From the NCBI GenBank assembly GCA_030604825.1, contig JAUVVB010000014.1:1-45444 (forward strand): a DNA stretch of 45,444 nt, written 5' to 3'. Each line of letters begins with the position of its first letter. Positions within the stretch are counted from its first letter, which is position 1. Source of the DNA: Chloroflexota bacterium. Its GTDB lineage: Bacteria > Chloroflexota > Dehalococcoidia > E44-bin15. Positions 28,187 through 35,426 of the stretch are shown here, one piece after another. The translations under genes and the position numbers were made by a program. The notes below the pieces were generated by a model. The model saw only the letters and a program-made list of their open reading frames with translations. It did not search any database and was not told the origin of the DNA.

Positions 28187-28215
28187 ATTTTATCACCAGA
28201 TGAGAAGCCAAACAA
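28187..28215 (-). promoter_or_regulatory. Candidate promoter of uvrA
   Basis: On the minus strand TTGTTT (28215-28210) and TAAAAT (28192-28187) are 17 bp apart. An alternative is TTGGCT (28211-28206) with TAGAAT (28187-28182), spacer 18. The region also holds a loose inverted repeat (GGTGAT...GTTACC) that could bind a repressor. I do not recognise a known LexA box. Confidence 0.4.
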
Positions 28216-28248
28216 GGGTGATAAAGGGGTTTCGCAATATGACGGCAT

Positions 28249-28277
28249 TTGCATTTGACACCCCAGTGGTGTATACT
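28249..28277 (+). promoter_or_regulatory. Promoter upstream of the zinc-ribbon gene leader
   Basis: A good -10 box TATACT (28272-28277) lies 17 bp after a weak -35-like TTGCAT (28249-28254). A perfect TTGACA is at 28255-28260, but only 11 bp from the -10. Transcription would begin near 28284, directly at the 5' arm of the stem described in the next entry. Confidence 0.4.
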
Positions 28278-28285
28278 GAGTCGGA

Positions 28286-28416
28286 GGTGGTGTCCGAACT
28301 TGGCCGTGTTTCAGGATCGCGGCCCTAAAAAGTGGCTCAGTGGTTTGCGGAGAGGCTCTAGCAATCCGATAGAAAGGGTCTTGAGGCGCAAGGTCGATCG
28401 GCTAGGGACGACCACC
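28286..28416 (+). ncRNA. Candidate structured leader RNA or small RNA (no known family)
   Basis: The 281-bp gap between uvrA and the zinc-ribbon gene can fold as a closed multi-branch structure. P1 pairs 28286-28295 with 28406-28416 (ten pairs, one bulged G). P2 pairs GGCCG (28302-28306) with CGGCC (28320-28324). P3 pairs 28342-28348 with 28361-28367 (one mismatch) and has an inner GAG/CTC. P4 pairs CCGAT (28366-28370) with ATCGG (28397-28401) and CTTG (28380-28383) with CAAG (28389-28392). The transcript start is predicted at the P1 5' arm. I could not match it to a riboswitch, SRP or 6S consensus. A 62-codon frame here (28249-28437) begins inside the promoter and looks spurious. Confidence 0.4.
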
Positions 28417-28439
28417 GAATCGAGTAGGGAGGTCTGATG

Positions 28440-28727
28440 ATGGCCTTGGCGGACAAGACTTTGGTGTGTCGGGATTGCGGTCAGGAGTTCATCTTCTCCG
28501 TAGGTGAGCAGGAATTTTACCGCTCTCGCGGGCTGGAGAGGGAACCCAGTCGCTGTCCCGAATGTCGGGGTGCTAGGCGAAGTGGAGGTGGCTACGGCTC
28601 ACCGCGGGAAATGCACCCGGCAATTTGTGCTGCATGCGGCAAGGAGACTGAGGTCCCCTTTGAGCCCAGAAGTGGACGGCCGGTATACTGCCAAGAATGC
28701 TTTGCCAAGTTGAGAGAACGCCGTTAA
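28440..28727 (+). CDS. Zinc-ribbon protein (CxxC-x17-CxxC type)
   Basis: This small protein of 95 residues carries four zinc-binding CxxC pairs. The first half reads LVCRDCGQEFIFSVGEQEFYRSRGL then RCPECRGARR, a known probable zinc-binding domain. The second half reads CAACGKETEVPFEP then VYCQECFAKLRERR, the CxxC/CxxC module common in bacterial small proteins. It may bind nucleic acid or act in stress adaptation, but no function is established for the family. Two adjacent ATGs exist (28437 and 28440); GGGAGG at 28427-28432 is better spaced for the second. A strong terminator follows, so the gene with its leader is a single transcription unit. Confidence 0.85.
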   Translation: MALADKTLVCRDCGQEFIFSVGEQEFYRSRGLEREPSRCPECRGARRSGGGYGSPREMHPAICAACGKETEVPFEPRSGRPVYCQECFAKLRERR

Positions 28728-28739
28728 GATTCTCAATGG

Positions 28740-28780
28740 AAAAAGCCGAGGCGTCTTTCTGAGAGCGTCTCGGCTTTTTC
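28740..28780 (+). terminator. Rho-independent terminator after the zinc-ribbon gene
   Basis: A 14-bp stem with one wobble pair (28740-28753 with 28766-28779) and a 12-base loop ends in five T residues. The A-run on the left arm means it could also act on the other strand. It is the clearest terminator in the window. Confidence 0.9.
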
Positions 28781-28792
28781 TTAGGGGGTGTG

Positions 28793-29086
28793 ATGAACAT
28801 CGGCGCATGTAAACTGAGGCTCCGCCTGCCGGAGAATCAAAGCCTAAAGGGCAAGCGGCAGGTGGTAAAGTCGATCACTGAGCGGGTGAAAAACAGGTAT
28901 AATGTCGCCATAGCTGAAGTGGATGACCAGGAACTTTGGCAGATAATCACCCTGGGGATAACCTGCGTCAGCACCAGCCCTCAGCACGCCAACGAGGTTC
29001 TGTCCAGGGTGGTGGATTTCATCGAGAAGACTAGGCTTGACGTGGAGATGCTGGATTACGAGATGGAAATCCTCCATGCCCTTTAG
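28793..29086 (+). CDS. DUF503 family protein (YlxP-like)
   Basis: This 97-residue protein belongs to DUF503 (YlxP), whose members often neighbour nusA, infB and rbfA but whose role is unsettled. The family start IGACKLRLRLPENQSLKGKRQVVKSI is followed by RVKNRYNVAIAEVDDQELWQIITLGITCVS. ATG 28793 has AGGGGG just upstream and is preferred over the GTG before it. It sits only a few bases after the terminator, so its promoter would have to overlap or precede that structure; readthrough is possible. The helicase gene follows seven bases later. Confidence 0.9.
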   Translation: MNIGACKLRLRLPENQSLKGKRQVVKSITERVKNRYNVAIAEVDDQELWQIITLGITCVSTSPQHANEVLSRVVDFIEKTRLDVEMLDYEMEILHAL

Positions 29087-29092
29087 AGCATC

Positions 29093-31234
29093 ATGGATAC
29101 CTTGGCCTTCCTTAACCATTTGAAAAGCCTCCCCTCCTATAAGGGCCAGATGGTCCATGTGGAGCACATCCCCGGTCGGGATCCCAGATACGGGGAGCTC
29201 GGGGAACCGCTTCATCCCGCCCTCAAGGAGAGGCTTGAGGCGCTGGGGCTATTCCCCCTTTATAGCCACCAGGCAAGGGCGATAAGCGCTGCCCTGAGCG
29301 GAGAGAACGTCTTCGTGGTCACCCCTGCTGCCAGCGGGAAGACCCTTTGTTACAACATACCGGTGCTGGATAGGATGCTGCGGCAGAGGCGGAGTCGGGC
29401 GCTCTACATTTTCCCCACCAAGGCGCTGGCACAGGATCAGCTAAGGTGTCTGATGGAGCTGGCCTCGCCGCTGGGGATAAATTGTGCCACCTTCGATGGC
29501 GATACCCCACCCCAGGAGCGAGGCGAGATAAGGAGGTCCGCCCAGATAGTGCTGACCAATCCCGATATGCTCCACCTGGGCATCCTCCCCCATCATAATT
29601 CCTGGTCTAGGTTCCTGCGCCAGCTCAATTATGTGGTGGTGGACGAGGTTCATGTTTACCGCGGAATCTTCGGCTCCCACGTTGCCAATGTGTTTCGCCG
29701 GCTAAGGCGTCTGTGTGGCCTCTATGGGGCAAACCCCCAGTTCCTTTGCTCCTCGGCCACCATTGCCAACCCCGAGGAGCATATCGAGAGGCTGGTTGGC
29801 CTGCCCTTTGAGCTCATCGATGAGGATGGCTCCCCCTATGGGGGGAAGGATTTCGTTTTCTGGAATCCGCCCATTATCGACCAGGCCAGGTCCACCAGGC
29901 GCAGCGCCAATACCGAGGCCACCCTTCTCTTCGCCGAGCTGATAGAGGGGGGGCTACGCACCCTCACCTTCGCCAGGTCGAGAAAGCTCACCGAGCTCAT
30001 CTACATCTACACCAGAGACCAGCTGGCCAAGGAAAATCCAGGGCTTGCCCTGAGGATAAAGCCCTATCGCGCTGGCTATCTCGCAGAGGAGAGGCGCCAG
30101 ATCGAGCGGGAGCTTTTTGGGGGTGAGCTTCTGGGGGCGGTGGCAACCACTGCCCTGGAGCTGGGGGTTGATATCGGTCACCTCAATGCCACGGTGCTCA
30201 CCGGCTACCCGGGGAGCATCACCAGCACCTGGCAGCAGGCGGGAAGAAGTGGCAGAAGAGGGGAAAGGTCGCTCACCTTTCTCATCGGCCTGGATAACCC
30301 CCTGGATCAGTATTTCATGTGCCATCCCCAGGCCTTCTTCGGCGAGAGCTTTGAGAACGCCCTAACCAACCCCCATAACCGCCACATCCTTAAGCCCCAC
30401 CTGTTCTGTGCGGCCTGGGAGCGCCCCCTGGATGAACGGGATGGGGAGCTTTTTGGTCCCGGCTTCGATGAGGCCAGGGGGGAGCTGGAAGAGGAAGGAT
30501 TACTTAGGAATCGCGATGGTCGGTGGTATCCTTCCCCCACCCCCAGCGTCTCCTATCCCGCCGAGGAGGTGAACATTCGCTCCATCTCTGCGCAGCGCTA
30601 CACCATCATCGATCTCTCCCCGGGCTATAGGGAGCTGGAGACGGTGGAAGCGGCAGTTGCCTTTTTTCACATCCATCCTGGCGCCATCTACCTTCATCAG
30701 GGCGAAGCCTACCTGGTTACTGAGCTTGACCTTGGAGCGCGCACTGCCTCCGTGGTGCCTGTAGATGCCGATTATTATACCCAGACAAAGGATATCACCG
30801 ATGTAAGAGTTCTTAAGCTCGATCAGGCGAAGGAGGTGGGGCAGGTAAAGGTCTATCTGGGGGAGGTGGAGGTTACCACCACGGTGGTGGGCTTCAGGAA
30901 GAAGAGGCAGTTCACCGAGGAGGTCATCGGGGAAGAGCCCCTGGACCTGCCGCCCCACTCCTTTCCTACCGTGGCCTTCTGGTTCGACATTCCGCAGCGG
31001 ATTGACGATGAGCTTGGGGTGAGGGGGCTTGATTTCGCCGGGGGACTCCATGCCGCAGAGCACGCCTCAATAGCGCTGCTCCCCCTCTTTGCCCTCTGCG
31101 ATAGAATCGATATCGGGGGTCTTTCTACCCCCCTTCATGCCGACACCGGGAAGGCCCAGATATTCATCTACGATGCCTATCCTGGTGGCATCGGCATCGC
31201 CCAGAAGGGATTTGAGCTGGTGGTCGAGCTTTGA
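29093..31234 (+). CDS. DEAD/DEAH-box helicase (MrfA/YprA-like), truncated by an in-frame TGA
   Basis: This is a superfamily 2 helicase of the Bacillus MrfA/YprA type, proposed to act in DNA repair. Motifs: Walker A VTPAASGKTLCY (about 76-87), DEVH box in VVDEVHVYRG (about 184-187), motif III in LCSSATIANP, and QQAGRSGRRGERS as motif VI. The C-terminal DUF1998 region starts correctly (AFWFDIPQR...YDAYPGGIGIAQKGFELVVEL) but stops at TGA 31232-31234. The next 48 codons in the same frame encode the missing family ending. The 713-residue product therefore lacks its cysteine cluster. The mutation looks recent, since nothing downstream has decayed; assembly error is a simple alternative. Confidence 0.85.
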   Translation: MDTLAFLNHLKSLPSYKGQMVHVEHIPGRDPRYGELGEPLHPALKERLEALGLFPLYSHQARAISAALSGENVFVVTPAASGKTLCYNIPVLDRMLRQRRSRALYIFPTKALAQDQLRCLMELASPLGINCATFDGDTPPQERGEIRRSAQIVLTNPDMLHLGILPHHNSWSRFLRQLNYVVVDEVHVYRGIFGSHVANVFRRLRRLCGLYGANPQFLCSSATIANPEEHIERLVGLPFELIDEDGSPYGGKDFVFWNPPIIDQARSTRRSANTEATLLFAELIEGGLRTLTFARSRKLTELIYIYTRDQLAKENPGLALRIKPYRAGYLAEERRQIERELFGGELLGAVATTALELGVDIGHLNATVLTGYPGSITSTWQQAGRSGRRGERSLTFLIGLDNPLDQYFMCHPQAFFGESFENALTNPHNRHILKPHLFCAAWERPLDERDGELFGPGFDEARGELEEEGLLRNRDGRWYPSPTPSVSYPAEEVNIRSISAQRYTIIDLSPGYRELETVEAAVAFFHIHPGAIYLHQGEAYLVTELDLGARTASVVPVDADYYTQTKDITDVRVLKLDQAKEVGQVKVYLGEVEVTTTVVGFRKKRQFTEEVIGEEPLDLPPHSFPTVAFWFDIPQRIDDELGVRGLDFAGGLHAAEHASIALLPLFALCDRIDIGGLSTPLHADTGKAQIFIYDAYPGGIGIAQKGFELVVEL

Positions 31235-31381
31235 CAGGCAACGCTAAAGGCGCTCTCGGAATGCCGCTGCGAGGCTGGCTGCCCCAGTTGCGTTCAGTCG
31301 CCCAAGTGCGGCAATAACAATGAGCCTTTGGACAAGAGGGCGGCAGAGCTCATCCTGCGCAGCCTGCTTGCCACTTTCTGA
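31235..31381 (+). pseudogene. Detached C-terminal end of the MrfA-like helicase
   Basis: In the same frame as the helicase and directly after its TGA, 48 sense codons lead to a second TGA at 31379-31381. The translation has SECRCEAGCPSCVQSPKCGN and then NEPLDKRAAELILRSLL, the canonical end of the helicase-associated DUF1998 domain with its five cysteines. It has no start codon or ribosome site of its own. It would be expressed only by readthrough of the TGA or if the base is miscalled (TGG would restore the frame). Confidence 0.85.
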
Positions 31382-31395
31382 GATTATGGTAGAAT
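31368..31395 (+). promoter_or_regulatory. Sigma-70 promoter of corA
   Basis: TTGCCA (31368-31373) and TAGAAT (31390-31395) are separated by 16 bp. They lie partly within the last codons of the helicase remnant. Transcription would begin near 31402, about 28 bases before the corA ATG. Confidence 0.5.
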
Positions 31396-31429
31396 ATCCT
31401 GGGACAACTTCCAAAAGGGGTGGGGTGAG

Positions 31430-32377
31430 ATGGCAGGCGCGGTGACCAAGAAAGAGAAGCAGCTAAACGTAGAGTGGATCAAGTGGGGCAGGATCACCTG
31501 GGTGAACGTGGAAAAGCCAACCGCCCAGGAGATGGATTATCTGGCCAAGAACTACCCCTTCAACCCCTTTGACCTTGAGGACTGCCTCTCCAGGATCGAG
31601 CGCCCCAAGATCGATGACTATGAGAACTATCTCTTCTTGGTGCTCCACTTCCCCGTATTCAATAAGCAGGCTCGGGTAACCACCCCCAGCCAGGTCTCCG
31701 TCTTCATCAGTGAGGACTACGTGGTTACAGTTCATGCCGGTGACCTGAAGCCGCTGGTGAAGCTTTTTAAGGACTGCCAGCAAAATGAGGAGGCGCGCCG
31801 GGAGAACATGGGGCGAAGCTCGGGCTATCTCCTCTACCGCGTCCTGGACCGGCTGGTGGACTACTGCTTCCCCATCATGAACAAGATCATCGCCAATGTG
31901 GAGGCCACTGAGGATAGGCTCTTCAGCGACCATGCTCGGGACGTGGTGCGGGAGATCTCCCTTCTGCGGCGGGACATCATGGCCTATCGCCGCATCATCC
32001 GCCCCCAGCCTAGCATCTTTAAGTCCCTTGAGGAAGAGGATTACCCCTTTCTCAAGGAGGACCTGGACGTTTACTTTGGGGACATCGGCGACCACATCGT
32101 CAAGATCACCGAGACCCTGGACGAATATAAAGAGGTGGTGGAGGGGCTCAGTGCCAGCAGCGATTCCCTCTTTTCCCACCATGCCACCGAGATAATGAAG
32201 ATGCTCACCATCCTGGGCACCGTTCTGCTCCCCCTTCTGCTGCTCTCGAGCCTTTATGGCATGAACGTCCCCCTTCCCTTCCAGAACAGCTCCTTCGCCT
32301 TCCCCCTCATCATTCTGATAACGTTATGCGTCTCCGCGGCAATGCTTGCCTACTTCCGCTTCAGGCGGTGGATATAG
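31430..32377 (+). CDS. corA: CorA-family magnesium/cobalt transporter
   Basis: CorA is a pentameric Mg2+ (and Co2+/Ni2+) channel. The 315-residue protein has a long N-terminal cytoplasmic domain, with the funnel helices around LLYRVLDRLVDYCFPIMNKI, and two C-terminal transmembrane helices. The signature GMN (G277-N279) follows the first helix in SSLYGMNVPLP, and the chain ends with the basic FRFRRWI. It has its own promoter. The yhhQ-type gene follows after 33 bases, so the downstream genes may be co-transcribed. Confidence 0.92.
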   Translation: MAGAVTKKEKQLNVEWIKWGRITWVNVEKPTAQEMDYLAKNYPFNPFDLEDCLSRIERPKIDDYENYLFLVLHFPVFNKQARVTTPSQVSVFISEDYVVTVHAGDLKPLVKLFKDCQQNEEARRENMGRSSGYLLYRVLDRLVDYCFPIMNKIIANVEATEDRLFSDHARDVVREISLLRRDIMAYRRIIRPQPSIFKSLEEEDYPFLKEDLDVYFGDIGDHIVKITETLDEYKEVVEGLSASSDSLFSHHATEIMKMLTILGTVLLPLLLLSSLYGMNVPLPFQNSSFAFPLIILITLCVSAAMLAYFRFRRWI

Positions 32378-32410
32378 AAAGCCCCCACCCTTTGAGCTGG
32401 GGAAAGACCG

Positions 32411-33022
32411 GTGCTCATCCTGCTTATCGGGATCTACATAGCCTGTGAGCTAATTGCCAATGTTACCGCCTCCAAGCCTGTAGCGATGGGCGGCATTGTG
32501 GTGCCCGCCGCCGTCTTCATCTACGCCTTTACCTTCACCCTGATCGACCTGATCAACGAGAGATTGGGAAAGGTGAGGGCCAGGCAGGTGATATATGCTG
32601 CCTTTGCCGCCAACTTTCTGCTCGCCATCTACTGCCAGTTTGCCATCGCCCTTCCTCCCGCCCCCTTTTATCAGGGGCAGCAGGCCTTCAGTGGGGTATT
32701 GGGCTCTACTTGGCGCATCGTCATTGCCAGCCTCACCGCCTACCTGGTGGCCTCCCTCATCGATGTGGAGGTCTTCGCCTGGTGGCGGCGGAGGATAGGA
32801 AGGTATAGGTGGGCCAGGGTTCTGGCCAGCAATTCCGTCTCCACCCTGGTGGATAGCGTCATCTTTATCACCATTGCCTTTGGCGGCGTTTCTGGCTATG
32901 ATGTTCCAGGCTTGATCGGGGGGCAGTATTTGGTGAAGATGGGGATCACCGTGGTGAGCATACCGCTGATATATCTGGTGCGGGCAAGGCCGCTGAGAAT
33001 GGAACCGGAAAGGCTGGCATAA
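32411..33022 (+). CDS. Queuosine precursor transporter (VUT/YhhQ family)
   Basis: This is a 203-residue membrane protein of the YhhQ/VUT family, which imports preQ0 or preQ1 for queuosine tRNA modification. About six transmembrane segments are visible. Family signatures are ACELIANVTASKP near the start, FTFTLIDLINERLGKVRARQVI, and the ending region RWARVLASNSVSTLVDSVIFITIAF. Start is GTG 32411 with GGGGAAAG before it. Only 33 bases separate it from corA, too short for a preQ1 riboswitch, and none is seen. No queuosine synthesis genes are in the window. Confidence 0.85.
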   Translation: MLILLIGIYIACELIANVTASKPVAMGGIVVPAAVFIYAFTFTLIDLINERLGKVRARQVIYAAFAANFLLAIYCQFAIALPPAPFYQGQQAFSGVLGSTWRIVIASLTAYLVASLIDVEVFAWWRRRIGRYRWARVLASNSVSTLVDSVIFITIAFGGVSGYDVPGLIGGQYLVKMGITVVSIPLIYLVRARPLRMEPERLA

Positions 33023-33023
33023 C

Positions 33024-33791
33024 ATGGAGATCAAGATCCTGGGGGCCCATAACTGCGAATCCGCTGACGCTAGGCTGGTATCCCTGCTCATCGATGGGAC
33101 CATAGCCATAGATGCAGGCAGTATCACCTCCTCCCTTTCCCTCCCTGCCCAGCGCGGGCTGAAGGCGGTGCTCATCACCCATCATCACTTCGACCACATC
33201 AGGGACCTGGCCACCCTGGGCATGAACCTCTACGGGTGGGGCAGCATCGAGCTCTATGCCCCGGAGCGGGTTTTCGGCGTGCTCTCCTCCTATCTCTTCA
33301 GCGATGAGATCTATATCGATTTCAGCAAAAGGCCCAGCCCCCAACGGCCCACCTTCAGATTACACCCCGTTGAGCCCTATAAGGAGGCGGTAATTCATGG
33401 TTATGCCGTTCTGCCCCTGCCGGTAAACCATAGCGTGCCCACGGTGGGCTATCAGGTCGGTTCCCAGGGAAAGTGCCTTTTCTATACCGGCGATACCGGA
33501 AGAAATCCCCCCACGCTTTGGGAAACGGTCTCGCCCCAGCTTCTGATCACCGAGGTGACCCTGCCCGATGAGTTTGAGGCCCAGGCCATCTCCGCCGGTC
33601 ATCTCACCCCTGGATTGCTCAAGGAGGAGCTTTTGGAGTTCAAAAGATTGAAGGGCTACCTGCCGCGCATCATCATCGTTCATATGAATCCTTCACTGGA
33701 GGCCAGGATCGGGGAGGAGGTGGAAAGCATTTCCCGGGAGCTGGGGGCGGAGATCTGTTTAGGCCATGAGGGGATGAAGGTCGTCCTGTAG
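33024..33791 (+). CDS. Metallo-beta-lactamase fold hydrolase
   Basis: This 255-residue protein has the metal-binding motif LITHHHFDHIRDL (HHHxDH, about 51-63) and a second metal site in LFYTGDTGRNPP. The layout resembles the RNase Z/class II cyclic-nucleotide phosphodiesterase branch, with a final histidine in IVHMNPSLE. The substrate is unknown. It starts one base after the yhhQ stop and ends nine bases before the Mut7-C nuclease, so it belongs to that operon and probably shares its expression with RNA-related genes. Confidence 0.85.
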   Translation: MEIKILGAHNCESADARLVSLLIDGTIAIDAGSITSSLSLPAQRGLKAVLITHHHFDHIRDLATLGMNLYGWGSIELYAPERVFGVLSSYLFSDEIYIDFSKRPSPQRPTFRLHPVEPYKEAVIHGYAVLPLPVNHSVPTVGYQVGSQGKCLFYTGDTGRNPPTLWETVSPQLLITEVTLPDEFEAQAISAGHLTPGLLKEELLEFKRLKGYLPRIIIVHMNPSLEARIGEEVESISRELGAEICLGHEGMKVVL

Positions 33792-33800
33792 CGGGTGGTG

Positions 33801-34295
33801 ATGAGAACTAGATTTATCGTTGATGCCAATGTGGGGAGGCTGGCGCGGTGGCTGAGGATGATGGGCTACGATACCCTTTTCTTCAATGGGGCCGATGATG
33901 GGGAGCTCATCGCCATTGGCCTCAGGGAGAGGAGGGTGGTGTTGACCAAGGACACCCAGATCATGAGGAGAAGGGTGGTCAACAGCGGAAAGCTGAAAGC
34001 TCTCCTCATCCAGGGCGATGATGTCAAGGATCAATTGCGCCAGGTGGTGAAGGCGATGAACCTGGATCCAGAGAAGTGGCAGTTCACCCTTTGCCTGGAG
34101 TGCAACCAGCCCCTGGTCCGCAGGGCGAAGGAGGAGGTAAAGGACCTGGTGCCCCCCTATGTCTTCCAGACCCAAAGCCAGTATGTGGAATGCCCTTCAT
34201 GCCACCGCATCTACTGGCGGGGCACTCACTGGCAGCGGATGAAGGGGGAGCTCAGGCGGCTGATGGAGGATGAGGAAGGCAGCCTTTATATATGA
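33801..34295 (+). CDS. Mut7-C RNAse domain protein (PIN-like)
   Basis: This 164-residue protein is a Mut7-C RNAse domain protein. An N-terminal PIN-like fold carries acidic residues in FIVDANVGRLARWLRMMGYDT and VVLTKDTQIMRRR. A C-terminal zinc ribbon has CLECNQPL and ECPSCHRIYWRGTHW (two CxxC pairs). It is predicted to cut RNA, but the family is little studied. ATG 33801 is preferred; two in-frame GTG codons lie just upstream (33795, 33798). Its end overlaps the next gene by 26 bases. Confidence 0.85.
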   Translation: MRTRFIVDANVGRLARWLRMMGYDTLFFNGADDGELIAIGLRERRVVLTKDTQIMRRRVVNSGKLKALLIQGDDVKDQLRQVVKAMNLDPEKWQFTLCLECNQPLVRRAKEEVKDLVPPYVFQTQSQYVECPSCHRIYWRGTHWQRMKGELRRLMEDEEGSLYI

Positions 34296-35379
34296 GCCAG
34301 CGCAGGCGACCCATTTCCTCAGGGAGGACCATGTGCTCACCCCCACCCGCCTCCAGTTGACCTTTGAGCTTCTCCAGTCCTATGGGGCCTTTGCCCAGCC
34401 TTCCTCCCGGTGGATAGTCCCCAGGCAGGCTGAGGAGGGGGACATCCTCTCCTTTCACACCCAGGATTATGTGGCTATGGTGAAGAGCCTGAGTTCGGGG
34501 GAGGAGCGCTCCGATGCCCTGGCCTATAACTTCAGTGCCCAGGGCGATAATCCCCCCTATGAGGGGATGTATGAGGCATCGGCGCTGGCGGTGGGAGCAT
34601 CCCTGCTTGCCGCTGAGCTGGTGGAGAGCGGCGAGGTAGATGTCGCCTTCAACATCTCGGGGGGGCTGCACCACGCTGCCCCAAATTATGCCTCCGGCTT
34701 TTGTATATTTAACGATGTGGTCATCATACTTACGTCTCTGGTGAAAAAGGGACTCCGGATCGCCTATATCGACATCGATGCCCATCATGGCGACGGGGTT
34801 CAGTACGCCTTCTACAATAGCGATCGGGTGCTCAACATATCCCTTCACGAATGGGGAAGGTACCTCTTTCCGGGGACGGGCATGGTTGATGAGATGGGCA
34901 GCGGACCGGGCACCAGCTACTCGGTGAACCTGCCCCTTTTCCCCTATACCGATGACCAGCTTTACCTCTGGGCCTTCAGGGAGGTGGTTCCCCCCTTGAT
35001 AGAGAGGTTTGAGCCGGACATCGTGGTCACCCAGCTTGGCTGCGATACCCATTACCTTGACCCGTTGACCCATTTCGTCCTCACCACCGAGGGCTATACC
35101 GAGGTGATAAAGGAGATAGCAGCCCTTGCCCCCCGGTGGGTTGCCCTGGGGGGCGGTGGCTACGAGATGGGGGTGGTGGCCAGGGCTTGGACCCTGGCCT
35201 ATGAGGTGATGATGGGTCGGGACTTTCCCGATGAAATCCCCCCGGAATTTGAGCAGCGCTACGGGCTGAAGAAGCTGAGGAATGATGCCGAGCTCGCCAT
35301 CGATGACAGGTTCAAGGAGCAGGCTCGTCTCTTTGCCGAGAAGGGGGTGGAGCAGATCAAGAGGGCTTTTTCGCTCTAA
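34270..35379 (+). CDS. Histone deacetylase-like (AcuC-type) amidohydrolase
   Basis: This 369-residue protein belongs to the zinc-dependent deacetylase family of AcuC and acetylpolyamine amidohydrolases. Catalytic motifs are complete: GGLHHAAPN (His-His pair), GFCIFNDVV, YIDIDAHHGDGVQ (zinc Asp and His), and a further zinc Asp in TQLGCDTHYLDP. LGGGGYEMGVVARAW supplies the glycine loop and active-site tyrosine. In Bacillus AcuC removes acetyl groups from acetyl-CoA synthetase, but no acs gene is nearby, so the target is open. The start lies inside the end of the Mut7-C gene, implying coupling. Confidence 0.9.
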   Translation: MRKAAFIYEPAQATHFLREDHVLTPTRLQLTFELLQSYGAFAQPSSRWIVPRQAEEGDILSFHTQDYVAMVKSLSSGEERSDALAYNFSAQGDNPPYEGMYEASALAVGASLLAAELVESGEVDVAFNISGGLHHAAPNYASGFCIFNDVVIILTSLVKKGLRIAYIDIDAHHGDGVQYAFYNSDRVLNISLHEWGRYLFPGTGMVDEMGSGPGTSYSVNLPLFPYTDDQLYLWAFREVVPPLIERFEPDIVVTQLGCDTHYLDPLTHFVLTTEGYTEVIKEIAALAPRWVALGGGGYEMGVVARAWTLAYEVMMGRDFPDEIPPEFEQRYGLKKLRNDAELAIDDRFKEQARLFAEKGVEQIKRAFSL

Positions 35380-35426
35380 ATCCTTTTTCCCGAATTGGCT
35401 GAATTTCTTAACAGAGATGGGTTTCT

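Noticed and set aside
28249-28437. 62-codon frame ahead of the zinc-ribbon gene
   Set aside because: It begins inside the promoter -35 region, has no ribosome site and resembles no protein; the RNA structure explains the region better.
31232-31234. The helicase TGA as a selenocysteine codon
   Set aside because: No SECIS-like hairpin is evident just downstream, and the residue position is not one of the conserved cysteines of the family.
32378-32410. preQ1 riboswitch ahead of the YhhQ-type transporter
   Set aside because: The gap is only 33 bases and lacks the preQ1 aptamer pattern; only a small C/G-rich hairpin is present.
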